64,000 nt of DNA from CAIYQJ01 sp963717255 (GCA_963717255.1 CAVQVT010000005.1:124001-188000), one strand, 5' to 3'; positions 43,823 to 53,192 are shown, numbered from the stretch's first letter. The notes: generated by a model not told the origin, from the sequence alone. Translations and numbers: made by a program.

Positions 43823-45583
43823 ATGCTCCGCCGCCTGGCGGCGGGGATGGTCGTCGCGACGGCACTCTCCGGAGTCGTGTTCGCGACCGGCTCGGCGCTC
43901 GTCCCGGCACCGACCCTCGCCCGTTCCGCCTGCACCGGTTGGACGAGCGAATCCATCCCCCCCGATACGATCCGTGTTCTTCGCACCATCGGACCCGACG
44001 CAGGCCGGGTCCAGCAGGTGCCGTTCCGCCCGTACGTCGAGACGGTCATGGCCGCCGAGTTCGGCGCGGGTGCGCCCGACGCCGCGATGGAGGCGGGCGC
44101 GGTCGCGGTGAAGCAGTACGCCTGGTACCGTGCGATGAACTGGCGGGGCGGCGCCAACTCCGCCGGCTCCTGCTACGACATCGTCGACAACGGCAACGAC
44201 CAGTGGTACCTGCCGCTGTCCAAGTCCCCGGCGCAGTCCCACATCGACGCGGTCGCGCGGACCTGGACCCTCTCGATCCGCCGTGGTGGGCGCTTCGTCT
44301 CCACCGGCTACTGGGCCGGGTCCGACGTCGCCTGCGGGACGAACGCCAACGGCGTCCGCCTCATGCAGAAGAGCGCGGCCCGCTGCGCCCGTGAGGGAAG
44401 GACCGCCGAGGAGATCCTGCGCATCTACTACGGCGAGAACATCTCGATCGTCCGACCGGGGTCCAACGACCTCGACGGCGACGGCTACGGCGACGTCCCG
44501 GCTCTCGTCACCGGCCCGGACGGCAGCGTCACCGCCCGCATGTACGACGGCGCGACGCTGAGCGTCGCCGAGGCCGGCGTGACGTCGACCGGCGAGGCAT
44601 GGCCGGTCGTGCTGGAGCCGAGCATCCCGACGCTCCGTGGCACGGGCGACGTGGACGGCGACGGCCGGGCTGATCTCGTCTACGTCCGGCGGGCCGCGAA
44701 CGGCGGGGCGGAGATCGTGGTCTCGCGCGTCATGGACGGCGGGCTGAGCAGCGCGGGCTTCCCGGAGGACCCGGAGCAGATCACGAGCGCCATGTTCGCC
44801 GCTTCGGCTCGGACCGTCCTGCAGCCGCCGGCCTCCTGGGGGGCGCCCGGCGCGGTCACGTCGGACGCGGGTGCCGGTGCGCCGATCGCGATGGCGGTCG
44901 CGGACTTCACCGGCGACGGCAAGGCCGACGTCACGCTGGCGTCGGACGACCCGGCGACCGGCGATCTCGCCATCGATGTCCTCGAGTCGAGCGGGGCGGC
45001 CTTCACCCGCCCCGTCCGCTGGTGGACGGGCCCGCACGCGGGCACGCTCGAGGCCGTCCGGGTGGGCGACTTCGACGGCGACGGGCGCGTGGACGTCGCG
45101 CTCGTGACGTTCGACGGGGGCGCGGGAACATCCGACGGGCGCCGCGCCTTCAGCGTGGACGTCCTGCTGGGCGACGGCATGGGCTCGTTCTCCGACCCGC
45201 ACCTCTGGAGCGACGGCGTGGCGATGGGCGACGCGTCCACGCGCGAGCTCGCCGGCGACTGGAACCGCGACGGCCGCGAGGACCTCATGCTGCTGACGGC
45301 GAACGGCCCTTCGGGCGTCATCGCGACGGCGCTGATCTCCGACGGCGCAGCGTTCGACCCGAAGGTGTACAGATCGACCACGAGCGGGTTCCGCCTCGGC
45401 GTCGCCAAGCTCACGGTCTCGGACGTGAACGGCGACGGCCGGTCGGACGTGATCGCCTTCTACGACGCCGGCGCCGGGGAGGGCACGCGCGTCCTCCCGC
45501 TCGTCTCGACCGGGACGCGGCTCGCGTCGCTGCCCGGCACGCTCGACCCGACGCTTCCCTGGGCATCCATCGAGCCGTTCTGA
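43823..45583 (+). CDS. Secreted SpoIID-like protein with FG-GAP/VCBS repeats
   Basis: 586 residues. Signal peptide (to about 34). A SpoIID/LytB-type domain follows (about 60-205), with VPFRPYVETVMAAEFG, EAGAVAVKQYAWYRAMNW and CYDIVDNGNDQWY; this domain type binds or cleaves cell-wall glycan. Four or more calcium-binding FG-GAP blades follow (NDLDGDGYGDVPALV, GDVDGDGRADLVYV, ADFTGDGKADVTLA, GDFDGDGRVDVALV, DVNGDGRSDVIAF). The combination is unusual, since SpoIID is best known from endospore formers. Its two possible roles are wall remodelling or adhesion. Confidence 0.85.
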   Translation: MLRRLAAGMVVATALSGVVFATGSALVPAPTLARSACTGWTSESIPPDTIRVLRTIGPDAGRVQQVPFRPYVETVMAAEFGAGAPDAAMEAGAVAVKQYAWYRAMNWRGGANSAGSCYDIVDNGNDQWYLPLSKSPAQSHIDAVARTWTLSIRRGGRFVSTGYWAGSDVACGTNANGVRLMQKSAARCAREGRTAEEILRIYYGENISIVRPGSNDLDGDGYGDVPALVTGPDGSVTARMYDGATLSVAEAGVTSTGEAWPVVLEPSIPTLRGTGDVDGDGRADLVYVRRAANGGAEIVVSRVMDGGLSSAGFPEDPEQITSAMFAASARTVLQPPASWGAPGAVTSDAGAGAPIAMAVADFTGDGKADVTLASDDPATGDLAIDVLESSGAAFTRPVRWWTGPHAGTLEAVRVGDFDGDGRVDVALVTFDGGAGTSDGRRAFSVDVLLGDGMGSFSDPHLWSDGVAMGDASTRELAGDWNRDGREDLMLLTANGPSGVIATALISDGAAFDPKVYRSTTSGFRLGVAKLTVSDVNGDGRSDVIAFYDAGAGEGTRVLPLVSTGTRLASLPGTLDPTLPWASIEPF

Positions 45584-45585
45584 CG

Positions 45586-46167
45586 GTGCCCGGGGTCGCC
45601 GCGGTCCTCCGTCGCCCCCGTCGGCACGGGCGAGGCGGGGCGCGACCCGCTCTCCGCGTCGGTGCCGCCGTCATCGTGGCCGCGGGCCTCGCCGCCTGCC
45701 AGGGCGCCTCGACGGAGACCATCGCCGCCGGCTACTCCGCGCTCGCCTCGGCCGCGAACGCAGCGTCCGCACCCCTGCTGGGGACCCTCGCGTCCACCGA
45801 GGACACCGCCGCCCGCGCTCCGATGCTGCGCGGACTCGCGGACGTGGAGAAGACCTTCGCCGACGGCCTCGCCGCTCTCCCCACCGCCGGCGAGGTGAAG
45901 GCGGCGACCGACGAGGTCGTCCGGCTGGCACGCGAACGGGAGGCGGCGTTCCGTGCCGCCGCGCAGGCGACCGGTGCCGCGCAGGCGGCCGCTCTCGCAC
46001 CGATCCTCGGCGAGGGTGGAGAGGCCTTCCATGCCGCGGTCGAGAAGCTCCGCAGGCTCCTCGGGCTTCCGCCCGCGGGGGCGACCCCATCGCCGGCCGG
46101 GCCGGGCGGGTCGATCCCCGGCGGGCCGGCGGGCGCGTCGCGATCCGGCTCCGGGGTGCCGGCATGA
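45586..46167 (+). CDS. Putative lipoprotein of unknown function
   Basis: 193 residues, GTG start two bases after the SpoIID gene's stop. Arg-rich lead, then a hydrophobic segment with lipobox VAAGLAACQG. The mature part is Ala-rich and helical (TEEVVRLAREREAAFRAAAQ-like coiled stretches around 100-150) with a Pro/Gly-rich end. ATGA overlap with the HD hydrolase gene. Confidence 0.65.
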   Translation: MPGVAAVLRRPRRHGRGGARPALRVGAAVIVAAGLAACQGASTETIAAGYSALASAANAASAPLLGTLASTEDTAARAPMLRGLADVEKTFADGLAALPTAGEVKAATDEVVRLAREREAAFRAAAQATGAAQAAALAPILGEGGEAFHAAVEKLRRLLGLPPAGATPSPAGPGGSIPGGPAGASRSGSGVPA

Positions 46168-46811
46168 GCGGCGACGAGCCGCGGCGGTCTCCGCCGGTCC
46201 CCCACTTCGGCCGCCGCACCGAGGAGGCGTTCGCGTACGCGCTCGCGCTCCACGGGGCGCAGGTCCGGAAGGGCGGCCCGGTCCCGTACGTCTCGCACCT
46301 GCTCGCGGTCGCGTCGATCGTCATGGAGGACGGAGGCGACGAGGACCAGGTCGTGGGCGCGCTGCTGCACGACGCGGCAGAGGACCAGGGCGGCGAGCCG
46401 CGACTCGAGGACATCGCCCACCGCTTCGGTGACCGCGTGGCCGAGATCGTCCGCGCGTGCAGCGACTCGCTCGTCGAGGACCCGCGCGACAAGGCGCCGT
46501 GGGAGGCGCGGAAGGCCGCCCACGTGACGCGCCTCGCGGACGAGTCCGACGCGGGCATCCTGCGCGTCTCGCTCGGGGACAAGCTCCACAACGCGCGATC
46601 GATCGCCTCGGATGCCGCGGCGGACCCCGGCGCATGGCGCCGGTTCAACGCCCCGCCCGACCGGATCGCGGCGTACTACCGTGCGTGTCACGAGGTGCTG
46701 TCGCGCCGCCTGCCCGGGAGCCGGTTCCTCCCGGACCTCGCGCTCGCGGTCGAGCGCCTCGAGGCCCTCGCGGTGGAGGAGATCGCCCGGCGCGGGTCCA
46801 GCCCCACCTGA
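46164..46811 (+). CDS. HD-domain hydrolase related to RelA/SpoT (MESH1-like)
   Basis: 215 residues. The HD fold's metal ligands are in YVSHLLAVASIV, ALLHDAAEDQGG and the later LGDKLHNARSI, spaced as in the (p)ppGpp hydrolase domain. No synthetase or TGS/ACT domains follow, so it is a small alarmone hydrolase candidate. It starts by ATGA overlap with the lipoprotein. Substrate is inferred from the family. Confidence 0.85.
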   Translation: MSGDEPRRSPPVPHFGRRTEEAFAYALALHGAQVRKGGPVPYVSHLLAVASIVMEDGGDEDQVVGALLHDAAEDQGGEPRLEDIAHRFGDRVAEIVRACSDSLVEDPRDKAPWEARKAAHVTRLADESDAGILRVSLGDKLHNARSIASDAAADPGAWRRFNAPPDRIAAYYRACHEVLSRRLPGSRFLPDLALAVERLEALAVEEIARRGSSPT

Positions 46812-46941
46812 AGGATCCGGCTGACCCGAGTCGCCCGCCGCGGCAGCGAGAGAGCCGACCGGCACTGTCGTCACCGGGCCTCCGCGCGCACGCTCGTGCC
46901 CGGGCCGGCGGGCCGGCCGCCGGCCGGAACGGGGGTTGCGC

Positions 46942-49194
46942 ATGCGCACGCGCCGCGTCCGCCGAGTCATGGCAACGGTCGTCAGCCTCGTGCTCGCAGC
47001 GAGCGCGGCGGCCGCGTCGCCCCCGCCCGCCGCGGCCCGGGACGGGACCTTCACCCTCCCCGTCCACCCCGACCCGATCGGAGTCCTCCCGAGCGACCTC
47101 ATCGCCGTCGCGACGGACGCGACGCGGGCCGCCGGCCCGGTGCCCGTCTCCATCGGCGTGACGGACGCCGCCGCCCGCCGGGACGTCTCGCGTCTCGTCG
47201 TGAAGCTCGGCGGGACCCTCCTGGCGATGGGCGGGACGACGCTGGAGGCCTTCGTGCCCGCCGGGTCTCTCACGGCGCTTGGCACGGACGCGCGCGTCCG
47301 ACACGTGCGCTCGCTGGCCGAGCCGCTGTGGCGGCCGGCCGCGACGCGCATCGCCCAGACGGTCGGTGCCAACCTCTGGACCGAGGCCGGCGTGGGCGGG
47401 GCGGGCGTGCGGATCGGCGTCATCGACGAGTTCGCAGGGATCGAGAAGCTGCTCGGGGCCGAGATCCCCAACCGGGTGCACGTCCGCTGCTGGACGTCCT
47501 GGTTCGGCGGTCCGTCCAGCATCCGGGCGACCGTCGACGCGTGCGGGGACGAGTGGACCGGGCCGCACGGCGTGGCCGTCGCCGAGACCATCGCCTCGAT
47601 CGCCCCAGAGGCGGAGCTCTACCTCGCCGAGCCGTACACCTACCTCCAGGTGATGGACGCGATCGACTGGTTCGCCGCCGAGGGCGTCCGGATCGTGAAC
47701 GCGTCCTTCTCGGCCGCCGCCACCTTCGAGGGCCCGGGCGACGGGTCGTACGACGAGGACGATCTGACCTTCTACGCGTTCGTCGACCACGCGGTCTCCC
47801 ACGGGATGCTGTGGGTGAACGCGGCGGGCAACGAGGACCACGGCGTCTACGATGCGCTGTTCGACGGCGGTGCCGGGAACAGCAGCCTTCACGACTTCGC
47901 AACGGGCGCCGACACGGACCGGATCTGGCTCGACGAGGACGAGTCGGTGTACATCGCCCTCCGATGGGACGACTCCTGGGAGAAGCCGAAGACCGACCTC
48001 GACCTCATCCTGTACAGCCCCGACGGCGTCGTGGACGTCGCCCGTTCGGTCGACACGAATGCGGAGACCGGCCGGCCGGTGGAGTGGCTCGTGTACGAGG
48101 CCGAGGAGAGCGGCCCGTATCGGATCGGCGTCTCGCGATGGGACGGACCGCCTGCCCGCTTCGAGCTGAACGCGTCCTCCACGCTGGAGTTCCGCACGGA
48201 CTCGCCGTCCCTCTCCGCCCCCGTCGATACGCGGAATCCCGGCGCGATCGTGGCGGGTGCGGTTCGCGTGGGTGCGCCCGACTTCGTCGAGTGGTTCAGC
48301 TCCCACGGCCCGACGCGAGACGGACGCCAGAAGCCGGACGTCGTCGCACCGGACTGCGGCACGACCGTGACGTACGACCCGTTCTGCGGGACCAGCCAGA
48401 GCGCCCCCTCCGCCGTCGGCGTCGCCGCTCTGCTCCTGGCCGCTGACCCGGGTCTCGCCGACCCCGCGAAGCTCGCGGACGCGCTGCGCGCCTCGGCCGT
48501 GCCCGTCCCGAACGCGGAGATCCGGGAGGTCGGCGCCGGGCTCGTGCATCTCGGGCAGCCCCCGGCGACCGTCCCGGTCGCGTCGGAGCGACTCGCGCTG
48601 AGGCTCGCGCTGCCCTCGAAGCCGGTCGCGTACGGCGCCCGCGTCACGGGTCGCGTCACCGGGCCGGCCGCAGCCGGTGGCCGGCGCATCGCGATCGAGG
48701 CATGGCGGGACGGCGCGTGGACGAAGGTGGCGTCCGGGACCGTCCGGGCGGGCGGCACGGCCGCCGTCTCGTGGGCGGCGACCCGAGGCGACCTGCTCCG
48801 CGCGGAGCTCGTGCGGGAGGAAGGGCTGCCCGACGGTGAGAGCGAGCCGAGCATCCTGCAGGTCGTCGCGCGCATCTCGGTGACGTCCGATCCGCCGGGC
48901 CGGAACATCGCCGCGAACACCGTCGTGCGCTACACGGTGAACGTCGCCCCGGCCTCGCCGGCGACCCGGTTCTCGCCCTCCCGAGGCCCCACCGCGACGG
49001 TCGAGGTGCGTTTCGGGAACGAGTGGAGACAGGTGTCCAGCGGAGTCGCCGCGACGGCAGGGCGCGGGAAGACATGGACCTTCGACGTCCGGTGGACGCG
49101 CGGGCTCTGGCGCATCCGGTTCTGGTGGGCCGCGTGGGGCGACCCCGAGGTGTGGTCGGTGGAGGGCGCCTGGATGGAGGTGAACGCGAAGTAG
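46942..49194 (+). CDS. Secreted S8 (subtilisin-like) serine protease
   Basis: 750 residues. Signal peptide (MATVVSLVLAASAAAA). Catalytic Asp in GVRIGVIDEFAG, His in WTGPHGVAVAETI, and Ser in CGTSQSAPSAVGVAALLL. An inserted region between His and Ser (SVYIALRWDDSWEKPKTD) looks like a pre-peptidase beta domain. The C-terminal 190 residues are beta-rich and Ig-like (ARVTGRVTGPAAAGGRRIAI). The Asp sits in IDEF rather than the usual DTG. ATG 46942 with GGAACGGGGG upstream; 46812-46941 shows nothing else. Confidence 0.88.
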   Translation: MRTRRVRRVMATVVSLVLAASAAAASPPPAAARDGTFTLPVHPDPIGVLPSDLIAVATDATRAAGPVPVSIGVTDAAARRDVSRLVVKLGGTLLAMGGTTLEAFVPAGSLTALGTDARVRHVRSLAEPLWRPAATRIAQTVGANLWTEAGVGGAGVRIGVIDEFAGIEKLLGAEIPNRVHVRCWTSWFGGPSSIRATVDACGDEWTGPHGVAVAETIASIAPEAELYLAEPYTYLQVMDAIDWFAAEGVRIVNASFSAAATFEGPGDGSYDEDDLTFYAFVDHAVSHGMLWVNAAGNEDHGVYDALFDGGAGNSSLHDFATGADTDRIWLDEDESVYIALRWDDSWEKPKTDLDLILYSPDGVVDVARSVDTNAETGRPVEWLVYEAEESGPYRIGVSRWDGPPARFELNASSTLEFRTDSPSLSAPVDTRNPGAIVAGAVRVGAPDFVEWFSSHGPTRDGRQKPDVVAPDCGTTVTYDPFCGTSQSAPSAVGVAALLLAADPGLADPAKLADALRASAVPVPNAEIREVGAGLVHLGQPPATVPVASERLALRLALPSKPVAYGARVTGRVTGPAAAGGRRIAIEAWRDGAWTKVASGTVRAGGTAAVSWAATRGDLLRAELVREEGLPDGESEPSILQVVARISVTSDPPGRNIAANTVVRYTVNVAPASPATRFSPSRGPTATVEVRFGNEWRQVSSGVAATAGRGKTWTFDVRWTRGLWRIRFWWAAWGDPEVWSVEGAWMEVNAK

Positions 49195-49238
49195 CGGGGT
49201 GCGGGCACGTGCCGCGCCCCGGCCGCGCTGCGCCCGGG

Positions 49239-49313
49239 TGGTGAGCCCGCTGGGATTCGAACCCAGGACCGAGCGGTTAAAAGCCGCCTGCTCTGCCGCT
49301 GAGCTACGGGCCC
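49239..49313 (-). tRNA. tRNA-Lys (TTT)
   Basis: 75 bases with an encoded CCA. Anticodon loop CTTTTAA (anticodon TTT), acceptor stem GGGCCCG/CGGGCTC with one G-T pair, T loop TTCGAAT. Confidence 0.95.
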
Positions 49314-49403
49314 GCGGGCAGTGTACCGTCCGGCCCGGACCGTCCCTCGCCGGCCGATGTACCGTGTCGCTGCACGCGCATCCTGTCCGCGGGCGCCGTC
49401 CCG

Positions 49404-49409
49404 TAGAAT
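49404..49409 (+). promoter_or_regulatory. Putative -10 element TAGAAT of the PTS operon
   Basis: TAGAAT, 66 bases before the EIIA GTG start; the leader between them contains the hairpin at 49418. Confidence 0.45.
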
Positions 49410-49417
49410 CGCCGCGA

Positions 49418-49441
49418 GGGGCACCGCAGCGCCGGTGCCCC
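49418..49441 (+). promoter_or_regulatory. Leader hairpin of the PTS operon
   Basis: GGGGCACCG/CGGTGCCCC, a perfect 9-bp stem with a 6-base loop at the predicted mRNA 5' end, about 35 bases before the start codon. No T-tract follows, so it is not an ordinary terminator. Confidence 0.5.
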
Positions 49442-49475
49442 CGGGCGTCCCCGCACGAGACCATCGGAGGGATCG

Positions 49476-49886
49476 GTGCGCGAGTTCCGGATCGTCGTCG
49501 CCGCGCACAGCGGCCTCGCCGCCGCGCTCCTTCGGAGCGCGGAGCTCATCTGTGGTGAGCTGCGCGACGTGACCGCCGTCGGCATCGCGCCCTCCGACTC
49601 GCCGGAGACCTTCGCCACGGAGTTGCGTCGTGCGATCGACCTCGACGACCGGCCGGTGCTCGTGCTCACCGACCTCGACGGTGGCACACCCAGCATCGTG
49701 GCGGCTACGATCGCGGCCGAGCGTCCCGGCATCACCGTGCTCGCGGGTGCCACGCTCGGGATGCTCGTCGAGGCGGCCACCGGCCCCGACGGGATCGGCG
49801 ACGGCGCGGCGGCGCGCCTCGTCGACATGGGCCGCGCGGGGATCGTGGACGTGACGGAGCGCCTCGCCGGGCGGACACGCCCGTGA
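49476..49886 (+). CDS. PTS EIIA component, mannose family
   Basis: 136 residues, GTG start with GGAGGG nine bases upstream. The phosphorylated histidine is in RIVVAAHSGLAAALL (residue 11). The family's LVLTDLDGGTPSIVAA loop and GATLGMLVEAA follow. It takes phosphate from HPr and hands it to EIIB. No EI or HPr gene is in the window. First of three overlapping genes. Confidence 0.88.
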   Translation: MREFRIVVAAHSGLAAALLRSAELICGELRDVTAVGIAPSDSPETFATELRRAIDLDDRPVLVLTDLDGGTPSIVAATIAAERPGITVLAGATLGMLVEAATGPDGIGDGAAARLVDMGRAGIVDVTERLAGRTRP

Positions 49887-50362
49887 CGCTGCGCCTCGTC
49901 CGCGTCGACGACCGCCTCATCCACGGCCAGGTCGTCGCGGTCTGGCTCCGCGCCGTCGGCGCGGACCGGATCGTCATCGTGGACGACCGCGTGGCGGCCG
50001 ACCCGTTCCTCGTGGACGTGCTCACCCTCGCCGCGCCGGCCGGCGTCACCGTCGAGGTCCTCGACGTGGCGTCGGGCGCCCCGCGGGTCCGTGCGCTCGC
50101 CGACTCGCCCGATACGGCATTCGTCCTCGTGAAGACGCCGCTGACCGCCCTCGCCCTCCTCCGTGCCGGCGTCCCGGTCGAGGTCGTCAACCTCGGCGGG
50201 ATGGGCGCCGGACCGGGGAGGCGCCCGCTCTACCGGACGATCTCCGCGAGTGACGACGAACGGGCCGCGCTCCGCGAGATCGAGGCGCTGGGCACGCCCG
50301 TCGAGATCCGCATCGTCGCCGACGACCGGCCCATCCCGTTCGCATCGGTGGACCGCCCGTGA
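49883..50362 (+). CDS. PTS EIIB component, mannose/sorbose family
   Basis: 159 residues. The family start RLVRVDDRLIHGQVVAVW contains the phosphorylated histidine. Strand DRIVIVDDRVAADPF and NLGGMGAGPGRRPLYRTI complete the pattern. Cytoplasmic; phosphorylates the sugar bound by EIIC-EIID. GTGA overlaps on both sides. Confidence 0.9.
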   Translation: MTLRLVRVDDRLIHGQVVAVWLRAVGADRIVIVDDRVAADPFLVDVLTLAAPAGVTVEVLDVASGAPRVRALADSPDTAFVLVKTPLTALALLRAGVPVEVVNLGGMGAGPGRRPLYRTISASDDERAALREIEALGTPVEIRIVADDRPIPFASVDRP

Positions 50363-52380
50363 CAGCGATCGCACGCATCCGCACCTCGAGGCCCGGCCGG
50401 CCCCTGGGCTCCGAGGACGGGGGCCGGATGCGCCTCCGGTTCGCCGCGTCGCTGGTCGCCGTCCTGGCGACGACCGCTGCGCTCGTCGCCCTCGGCATGC
50501 TGCCCGGGACCGCCCTCGGCGCGGATGCATCGGGCGCCGCCGCGGCGACCGTCACCCCGCTCCAGGCCGCCCTCATCGGCCTCGGCTACTACTTCTCGTT
50601 CAGCCCGTGGTGGTTCGGGGCCAACTTCTTCACGTTCTACCGGCCGCTCGTCGCCGGTCTCTGCGTGGGGATCATCCTCGGCGACCCGGCCGAGGGGGCG
50701 CTCATCGGCGCGGCGATCAACCTCTTCTACCTCGGGTTCATCGCCGCGGGCGGGTCGATCCCGAGCGACCCGTCGCTCGCGGGCTGGCTGGGCACCACGA
50801 TCGCGATCGCCGGCGGCCTGTCGTACGGCGAGGCACTGGCGCTCGCCGTCCCGCTCGGGCTGCTCGGGACCGTCGTCTTCTACACCCGGATGACGGTTGA
50901 TTCGGTCTTCGTCCACGTCGCCGACCGGTACGCGGAGCGCGGCTGGCTGACCGGGCTCACTCTCGCGAACGTCGTCTATCCGCAGATCTTCCTGTTCTTC
51001 CTCGCCGCGGTCCCCGTGTTCCTCGCGACGCTCAACGGCGTCCCGTTCATCGTCGACCTCATCCAGAGCCTGCCCGTCTGGGTGATCGCCGGCCTGGCCG
51101 TGGCGGGCGGGGTCCTGCCGGCCATCGGCATCGCGATGAACATGCGCTTCATCTTCCGGTGGCCGTTCTCGCCGTACTTCTTCCTCGGGTTCTTCCTCGT
51201 CATCGCGTCGGACCGGTCGCTGCCGATCGTCGTCATCGGCGCCATCGGGCTCGCCGTGGCCGCCCTCCACGTGGTGTTCACGACGTCGCCCGCGCCGGAG
51301 CCCGCGACGGGGCGCGACGCCCGGGTGACGCCCCCACCGCCGCCGGCATCCGAGCCGGTCGCGACGGCGCCGGCCGTGGCGGAGACCGCAGGAGCGAGCG
51401 TGACGACCGACGCCGCCCCGGCGCCCGCCGTCCGACGGCTCTCGCGCGTGGAGGTCCACCGCGCCTGGCTCCTGTGGACGTTCTTCGCCCACGCGAACTA
51501 CAACTACGAGCGGCTGCAGGCCACCGGCTTCGCGCACGGCATGGCCCCGGTCATCCGCCGCCTCTACTCGGCCCCGGAGGACGTCAAGGCGGCCATGCGG
51601 CGCCACCTTGTCTTCTACAACACGTCGCCCGAGTTCGGCGGAGCGATCAACGGCGCGGTCATCGCGATGGAGGAGCAGCGCGCGTCTGGCGCGGAGATCG
51701 ACGACGACGCGATCAACTCGGTGAAGACCGGACTCATGGGCCCGGTCGCCGGGATCGGCGACACGATCACGCAGGGGACGGTCACGCCCCTCCTCCTCGC
51801 CCTGGGCATCTCGATCACCGGCGTGCCCACGGTCGTCAACGGCCAGCCGCCGGACCTGGTGTCGGTGACCGGGAACCCGCTCGGCCCCATCGTGTACCTG
51901 GTCCTGATGACCACGTTCCTCCTCGTGGTCGGCTACGTCTTCTTCATGCAGGGCTACGCGCGGGGCAGGGGCCTCATCGTGGACGTCCTGCGCGACGGGC
52001 GGCTCGGACAGCTTGTCACCGGTGCCAGCGTCCTGGGCAACCTCGTCCTCGGCGCGCTCGGCGCCACCTTCGTCTCGCTCTGGCTCGCGCCGACGGTGAC
52101 GCTCGGGAGCGCCTACCTGAACCTCCAGCGCGACCTGATCGACAAGGTCCTCCCGGGGATGCTCCCGCTCGCCCTCATCATGGGCACATGGTGGCTGCTT
52201 CGGCGCCGGGTGAGTCCGATGCTCCTCCTGGTCGTCTACCTGGCGGCCGCGCTCATCGGCTCGTACCCGTTCTTCGGCGAGGCGCCGCAGTTCGTGACTG
52301 ACAAGTGCGGGTCGGCCCTCTTCCAGCCGTACGGACCCTGCCCGGAGCCGTCTCCATCGGCGTCACCGGCGACCGATTAG
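50359..52380 (+). CDS. Fused PTS EIIC-EIID permease, mannose family
   Basis: 673 residues. Residues about 45-310 are EIIC (GYYFSFSPWWFGANFFTFYR, GDPAEGALIGAAINLFYLGF, a series of helices to VLPAIGIAMNMRFIF). A Pro/Ala/Thr linker (about 315-355) follows. EIID occupies about 360-655 (LLWTFFAHANYNYERLQATG, FYNTSPEFGGAINGAVIAME, MGPVAGIGDTITQGTVTPLL). The two are normally separate genes. The membrane partner of the EIIA and EIIB just upstream; the sugar is unknown. Confidence 0.9.
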   Translation: MTAIARIRTSRPGRPLGSEDGGRMRLRFAASLVAVLATTAALVALGMLPGTALGADASGAAAATVTPLQAALIGLGYYFSFSPWWFGANFFTFYRPLVAGLCVGIILGDPAEGALIGAAINLFYLGFIAAGGSIPSDPSLAGWLGTTIAIAGGLSYGEALALAVPLGLLGTVVFYTRMTVDSVFVHVADRYAERGWLTGLTLANVVYPQIFLFFLAAVPVFLATLNGVPFIVDLIQSLPVWVIAGLAVAGGVLPAIGIAMNMRFIFRWPFSPYFFLGFFLVIASDRSLPIVVIGAIGLAVAALHVVFTTSPAPEPATGRDARVTPPPPPASEPVATAPAVAETAGASVTTDAAPAPAVRRLSRVEVHRAWLLWTFFAHANYNYERLQATGFAHGMAPVIRRLYSAPEDVKAAMRRHLVFYNTSPEFGGAINGAVIAMEEQRASGAEIDDDAINSVKTGLMGPVAGIGDTITQGTVTPLLLALGISITGVPTVVNGQPPDLVSVTGNPLGPIVYLVLMTTFLLVVGYVFFMQGYARGRGLIVDVLRDGRLGQLVTGASVLGNLVLGALGATFVSLWLAPTVTLGSAYLNLQRDLIDKVLPGMLPLALIMGTWWLLRRRVSPMLLLVVYLAAALIGSYPFFGEAPQFVTDKCGSALFQPYGPCPEPSPSASPATD

Positions 52381-52424
52381 CGCGGCGGCCACGGCAAGGG
52401 GCTGACGCGGTACCCGCGACAGCG

Positions 52425-52430
52425 CATCAT
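52425..52430 (+). promoter_or_regulatory. Possible leaderless-type -10 element CATCAT
   Basis: CATCAT, six bases before the GTG at 52437. It is one base off the TANNNT pattern, so support is weak. Confidence 0.3.
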
Positions 52431-52436
52431 CGCGGC

Positions 52437-53192
52437 GTGGCCGAGAACGCCGACCCGGAGCTCGCCGCCATCGTCCGCGCGCTCGAGAACACCGTGCGAG
52501 CCGGCGGGGAGGCGGACGTGCGCATCGGGCGCTCGGCCGCGGTCCGGGTGCGTGTCGAGGAGGGCACCACCGGGATGCGGATGCGGGCGACGGCGACCGC
52601 GCTCCCGCCGGCGGTGGCGCGGGAGCTGGAGGTCCTCGGGTGGCGAGCGCTCGAACGGCGCGTCTTCCGAGCGCCCGCGGCGTCGCGACGGCTCGGTGGC
52701 AGTCGCGGCACCGGGGAGGGTGACCGCGCCGAGGCGGTCGTGGACGACGTCTCGCGGACCTGGCCGATCGTGGCGACGCGCGACGTGGACACGGTCGCCC
52801 TGGACGTCCTCGAGGCCGTGGACGTGATCGCGGGCCCGGACGCCGTCGGCGCGGTCGTGGCGCGCCATGTCCCGCTCGGCGACGAGGACTCGCAGTACCT
52901 CGCGATCGGCGCCGTCCTCGGCGGCCTCGCGATCGTCATCGCGACCCTGGTCGCGGCGGTGATCCGCGTCGCGGCCGCCTATCCGCTCGACCCGCTCGGA
53001 TCGCTGGTCATCCCGATCGCCGGCGGCGCAGCCGTCTCGTTCATCGCGAGCCGCGCCGTGCTCGGCGTCTTCGGACGCGTCCGAGGTCTCCGATCGCAGG
53101 CCGAGCCGACGGCGCTCGTCGTCGGAGCCATCGCCCCGGCGGTCGCGATCGTCGCGTACACGGCCGCGGCGATCCGCCTCGGCCTCCCCTGA
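52437..53192 (+). CDS. Unknown protein with C-terminal membrane helices
   Basis: 251 residues from the GTG at 52437. The soluble N-terminal 160 residues (VRIGRSAAVRVRVEEGTTGM, LPPAVARELEVLGWRALERR) have a beta-sheet look, loosely like YbjN/TY-Chap-type domains, which I cannot confirm. Three helices follow (YLAIGAVLGGLAIVIATLV, LGSLVIPIAGGAAVSFIAS, LVVGAIAPAVAIVAYTAAA). It follows the PTS genes by 56 bases; whether it belongs to their transcript is unclear. Confidence 0.65.
   Translation: MAENADPELAAIVRALENTVRAGGEADVRIGRSAAVRVRVEEGTTGMRMRATATALPPAVARELEVLGWRALERRVFRAPAASRRLGGSRGTGEGDRAEAVVDDVSRTWPIVATRDVDTVALDVLEAVDVIAGPDAVGAVVARHVPLGDEDSQYLAIGAVLGGLAIVIATLVAAVIRVAAAYPLDPLGSLVIPIAGGAAVSFIASRAVLGVFGRVRGLRSQAEPTALVVGAIAPAVAIVAYTAAAIRLGLP

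Noticed and set aside
46645..49464. Long minus-strand frame of 939 codons opposite the subtilase
   Set aside because: It is the antisense of a clear S8 protease with all catalytic residues; the antisense product is Arg/Asp/Val-rich without any domain.
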